In this document: positions 61,269 through 64,000 of the stretch, piece after piece
How the letters are laid out: every line of letters begins with the position of its first letter
Position numbering within the stretch: position 1 is the first letter of the stretch
Source of the DNA: JALHMQ01 sp020248785
GTDB taxonomy: Bacteria > Pseudomonadota > Gammaproteobacteria > Burkholderiales > Burkholderiaceae_F
Reading direction: 5' to 3'
Length of the DNA: 64,000 nt
Assembly (NCBI GenBank): GCA_046343415.1
Contig: JBKDNL010000028.1
Location: forward strand, 10,949-74,948
Made by a program: the position numbers and the translations under genes
Notes under the pieces: model-generated
What the model saw: the letters and a program-made list of their open reading frames with translations, nothing else
What the model was told of the DNA's origin: nothing
The model's database searches: none

Positions 61269-62812
61269 TCCTCGAACATCCCCAGCAGAGCGCCCTGAAT
61301 GCTCCCGCGGTCCTGCAGCCGCCTGTACAGCCGCCGCTCGACATCGCTACCCTCAAGGTGCGCGACCAGCGTGTTGAACTTCTGGCCCGGCCGCACGATG
61401 CGGGCGTTGGCCTGCTCGTAGATGTCGTTGCTGGTGATCGGCGCGAACCACACGATTGTGTTCGCGGCGGTCAGCGTCAGGCCGTGCGACATGGTGCCGG
61501 GCTGAGCGGCGATCACGCGCGGGTCGCGGGAGCGCATGAAGTCGCCGAAGATGCGGTCGCGGTCGGCCTTGCTCACGCCGCCGTGCACGACCTCCGTGCT
61601 GTAGCCGTGCGACCGCAGGTGCGCGGCGACGTGCTCCAGCGCGCCCCGGAACGGCACGAACACGATCACCTTGGCGCCGGCCTCCTCCACGAGTTCGAGC
61701 AGGGCGTCAAGCCGGTGTTGCGCCGGCACGACGACATCGCCCGCGTCGCCGTAGGCCACGCCGCACACGATCTGCAACAGCTTGCCGATCTTCACGGCCT
61801 CGTTCAGCGCCGTGATCTGCCCGGCCTCGTGCTCGGCCTTGAACTTGTTGACCATTTCCTTGTACATGCGCTTCTGGTCGGCGGTCAGCTCGACCTCGCG
61901 CGTGGTGTAGGTGGTGGGCGGCAGGTCGATGCAGTCCTTGCGGTTGAAGCGGATCGCCGGCTGCATGACGCTGAACACGTAGTCCAGCGCAGAGTCACGC
62001 TGCACCCACTTGAACTTGCTGATCTGGCGCATCGTGGCCTCGCGGAACGCGTTGAAATAGGTCACGTTGTTCGGGTTGATCAGCTTGATCTGCGCAAAGG
62101 CGTCGGTCGGCGCGTTGGGAATCGGCGTGCCGGTCATGCCCCACAGCCACTCAGCCTCGCGCGTGATCGTGCGCAGCGACTTGTATCGCTCACTGCTGCT
62201 GTTGCGGTACGCGGCCAGCTCGTCGACCACGACCGCACGGATGCGCTTGTCCCTTACCATGCGCGCGATCCGCGTGGACATCTCCTTGGACTTGATGCCG
62301 TCGTGGTTGATGATGAACACGTCGGCGCCGTTCTCCAGCATCGCTAGCTTCTTGGGGCCGTGCAACACCGCGTACTCCAGGTGCGGGAAGTTGCGCCACA
62401 CCTCGTCACCCCAAGTGCGCTCCAGCGTCGACAGCGGGCTGATCACCAGCATGGCGCCGTCCACGTCCTCGAACCGGCGCAGGTAGTCGAAGGCCCACAG
62501 TGCCGACAGCGTCTTGCCCGTGCCCATGTCGTTCAGGATGAACGAGCGCGGGTTTAGCGTCATGAACTCGGCTGTCTCGCGCTGGTGGACGAACGGCGTG
62601 TGCCGGCCGGGCCAGTCGTAGTAGTGCAGGATCGGGCTGGGCGCGGCGATGCGGAGGTTTCGCAGCACGCGCGTCTCCTCGATCCGGTGCGGCACCGCCA
62701 CCAGCCGCTTGCCCTTGAACTCGAACTCGCGCGCAGTCGGAATGACCGACAGCACCTTCTCGGGCACCTGGAGGTTGAGGACGAGCTTTTTGTGCTTGGT
62801 CGATACGAGCAT
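61265..62812 (-). CDS. SNF2/superfamily 2 DNA helicase (515 aa)
   Basis: Motif I is LNDMGTGKT (about 93-101), motif II VVVDELAAYRN (DELA instead of DEAH), motif III-like GMTGTPIPN, motif V near SKADRDRIF and MSHGLTLTAANTIVWF, and motif VI QANARIVRPGQ. This set is typical of phage SNF2-type helicases such as those in replication or recombination modules. It is the first gene of the right leftward operon. Start ATG 62812 has a weak ribosome site. Confidence 0.9.
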   Translation of the reverse strand: MLVSTKHKKLVLNLQVPEKVLSVIPTAREFEFKGKRLVAVPHRIEETRVLRNLRIAAPSPILHYYDWPGRHTPFVHQRETAEFMTLNPRSFILNDMGTGKTLSALWAFDYLRRFEDVDGAMLVISPLSTLERTWGDEVWRNFPHLEYAVLHGPKKLAMLENGADVFIINHDGIKSKEMSTRIARMVRDKRIRAVVVDELAAYRNSSSERYKSLRTITREAEWLWGMTGTPIPNAPTDAFAQIKLINPNNVTYFNAFREATMRQISKFKWVQRDSALDYVFSVMQPAIRFNRKDCIDLPPTTYTTREVELTADQKRMYKEMVNKFKAEHEAGQITALNEAVKIGKLLQIVCGVAYGDAGDVVVPAQHRLDALLELVEEAGAKVIVFVPFRGALEHVAAHLRSHGYSTEVVHGGVSKADRDRIFGDFMRSRDPRVIAAQPGTMSHGLTLTAANTIVWFAPITSNDIYEQANARIVRPGQKFNTLVAHLEGSDVERRLYRRLQDRGSIQGALLGMFED

Positions 62813-62836
62813 GGCTATCCACGCGGAGGGGTAAAT

Positions 62837-62914
62837 CCGCTCCGCAAAACGACCCCTAAATTGTAGGCTCCAGAGGAGGGGTCGCCCCCTGGAATCCTAG
62901 TTTTTGCGGAGCGG
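62837..62914. repeat. Two-tier perfect inverted repeat near the right attachment site
   Basis: CCGCTCCGCAAAA (62837-62849) pairs with TTTTGCGGAGCGG (62902-62914). Directly inside, CGACCCCT (62850-62857) pairs with AGGGGTCG (62877-62884). The left arms are contiguous and the right arms are separated by 17 bases. A smaller AGCGG/CCGCT stem-loop followed by TTTTC adjoins it (62910-62931) and could terminate transcription. It lies between the helicase gene and the tRNA fragment. Confidence 0.82.
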
Positions 62915-62964
62915 TTTTCAACCCGCTTTTCTGAAAAAACAGATACTTGCGCGCGTTTCTATAT

Positions 62965-63013
62965 CTGATTCGTAATCAGTAGGTCCGCGGTTCGAGTCCG
63001 CGCAGCAGCACCA
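62965..63013 (+). other. Right attachment site: duplicated 3' part of tRNA-Thr(CGT)
   Basis: The anticodon stem-loop CTGATTCGTAATCAG (anticodon CGT at 62971-62973), variable region, T-arm CGCGG-TTCGAGT-CCGCG and acceptor end CAGCAGC-A-CCA are all present. The matching 5' acceptor GCTGCTG and D-arm are absent upstream. This is the expected product of integration into the 3' half of a tRNA gene, with the intact gene beyond the left edge. Confidence 0.85.
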
Positions 63014-63048
63014 AGAATCAAGCACTTGGCGCTGCTCTCTTTCGTCGA

Positions 63049-63066
63049 TTACCAACGCGTTGGTAA
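63049..63066. promoter_or_regulatory. 18-bp perfect palindrome in host DNA
   Basis: TTACCAACG and CGTTGGTAA form a perfect palindrome 36 bases past the tRNA CCA and just downstream of the HEPN-like gene. It could be an operator or part of a terminator. It has no T tract. Confidence 0.5.
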
Positions 63067-63083
63067 CTCGGCAGGTGCCGCTG

Positions 63084-63692
63084 TCAAGCGGGCGGCCCTT
63101 CCGTTGGCAAGAAGTGCGCTGTGGTCGGCTGGTGCCAACCATCGACGACGATGCTCATCGTCTCATCCACCGGTAGTTTGTCGAAAAGAGCGTCTTTGAT
63201 CGCCTCGGCCGTGGTCACCGCGCGGCGCGCTTGACCGATCGCCAGGCCCTTCTCGATCTTCGACAGAGGCTTGTAGCCCAATGGTGCCACTCGCGGCTCT
63301 GACGACGTTTCTGCGTTCTTGATCAGCTCCGGCTTCGCGTGTGCGATGTCATTGCGAAAGCGAATGAGCGCCCGCGCGTCGCTCCATGGCGCGGCTGTGT
63401 CGTCGTACGGTATGCCCAGCTGCTCGCGAAGAATCCGCACCTTCGTCATTGGTGAGCACGCCTCAGAGTCCCGTTGCCATGCGTGGATCACTTCGCGCCC
63501 AATCGAATTGCAAAGTGCTTCGATCGTTAGGGCCGAGAACGTCATGGCCGCGAGGACGTCGTACAACCAGCCCGGCCGTTCCGACTCAGCATCGGCCAGC
63601 GCGTGGCGCGCGGCGCGCAGCAGCATGTGATGCGCCGAAAACTTTCTCTCCTCTTTGCGCGTGAACACCACGTGCTGTCCGGATTCACCCAT
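63084..63692 (-). CDS. Host HEPN-like protein with RxxxxH motif (202 aa)
   Basis: The protein is helical, with FSALTIEALCNSIGREVIHA and LIRFRNDIAHAKPE. RNDIAH is the R-x4-H motif of HEPN domains, many of which are RNases in toxin-antitoxin and anti-phage systems. Other parts (GYKPLSKIEKGLAIGQARRA) are typical of stand-alone HEPN-like proteins, not all of which are catalytic. It lies immediately outside the prophage. Confidence 0.7.
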   Translation of the reverse strand: MGESGQHVVFTRKEERKFSAHHMLLRAARHALADAESERPGWLYDVLAAMTFSALTIEALCNSIGREVIHAWQRDSEACSPMTKVRILREQLGIPYDDTAAPWSDARALIRFRNDIAHAKPELIKNAETSSEPRVAPLGYKPLSKIEKGLAIGQARRAVTTAEAIKDALFDKLPVDETMSIVVDGWHQPTTAHFLPTEGPPA

Positions 63693-63848
63693 TGCAACGG
63701 CCTCGCCTTCCCACCCCGGCGGTGCACCCGCCGCGTCACACTGCTGCTCTCATGGCCCGGGCGCTGCTGGGCATGCTGAGACGTCTACGAATCTCGGGAA
63801 CTTATCGGGCCATTTCCTACATCGCACGATGCTCACTCAAATTCTCGC

Positions 63849-64000
63849 TTATGCGGTCAGAGCAGCCGCCACGGTCGGATAGCGAAGACGCACCAAGAGT
63901 TCTGTCCGCAGGCGCTGGTTCCGTAGCCGCCGCGACTCGGTCATGAACGAGTACATCATTGGCGACACTGCTGCCTTCAGCTGCTCGCGCGGCAGCCGCC
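63849..64000 (-). CDS. 3' end of a host gene entering from the right edge
   Basis: This is an open frame of 49 residues ending at TAA 63849, reading LPREQLKAAVSPMMYSFMTE then SRRLRNQRLRTELLVRLRYP. A Leu/Arg-rich end with LRxxLL-x-RL is weakly reminiscent of type I restriction S-subunit C termini, but too little is visible. The 156 bases before it (63693-63848) show nothing I can identify. Confidence 0.4.
   Translation of the reverse strand, partial: RLPREQLKAAVSPMMYSFMTESRRLRNQRLRTELLVRLRYPTVAAALTA

Overview
The window is almost entirely one integrated temperate phage of a high-GC Pseudomonadota host, probably a betaproteobacterium. The host is inferred from base composition and gene style only; no housekeeping gene fixes it. 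The right prophage boundary is visible: positions 62965-63013 are the 3' part of a tRNA with anticodon CGT (Thr) ending in CCA but lacking its 5' half, as expected for an attachment-site duplicate. Two apparent host genes follow: a HEPN-like protein and the tail of another gene. The left boundary lies outside the window, because a gene downstream of the integrase runs off the left edge. The prophage is therefore at least 63 kb.

Layout. (1) 0.1-20.1 kb, minus strand: a long early/accessory operon behind a consensus promoter (20214-20242). It ends with a family A DNA polymerase, small nucleases (PD-(D/E)XK, VRR-NUC, HNH-like), nucleotide-pool enzymes (HD hydrolase, DUF5664), a DksA/TraR zinc finger, a DUF4224 protein and the tyrosine integrase. 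It also carries an M20-like metallopeptidase fused to a DnaJ-type zinc finger and an unrecognised 804-residue protein with a hexanucleotide repeat array. (2) 20.2-22.8 kb: a structured non-coding control region, one plus-strand DNA-binding-like gene and one separately promoted minus gene. (3) 22.8-55.4 kb, plus strand: the late module in short-tailed phage order, with exonuclease, large terminase, portal, scaffold, major capsid protein, tail adaptors, fibres, an S74 chaperone-domain protein, ejection-type proteins, holin, SAR endolysin, Rz/Rz1 spanins, further appendage proteins and a 1488-residue polyvalent protein with a HELTH zincin motif. (4) 55.3-62.8 kb, minus strand: replication genes (SNF2-type helicase, putative ssDNA-binding protein, primase-helicase). 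On the circular phage genome, regions 4 and 1 join across attP into one leftward early arm.

The most unusual feature is at 6.2-7.9 kb. Directly downstream of the DNA polymerase, four small genes are separated by sequences with the architecture of integron attC recombination sites: outer RYYYAAC/GTTRRRY boxes, an inner stem, an unpaired base and a short terminal hairpin. Stop codons are embedded in the outer boxes. One cassette encodes a DUF2829 protein, the family of the Thoeris inhibitor Tad2. This looks like an integron-type cassette array built into a phage early operon, with no integron integrase visible.

Two dispersed element families run through the genome. One is ten copies of a roughly 27-33 bp inverted repeat (GGACAA-CCCGC / GCGGG-TTGTCC), mostly in leaders of minus-strand genes and once inside the primase reading frame. 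The other is a 12-bp palindrome CTAAC-NN-GTTAG at gene junctions, which in the clearest case lies exactly between -35 and -10 boxes; it could be a genome-wide operator network. All functional names come from reading motifs by eye. No database search or structure prediction was run, and repeat counts are from reading and may be incomplete.
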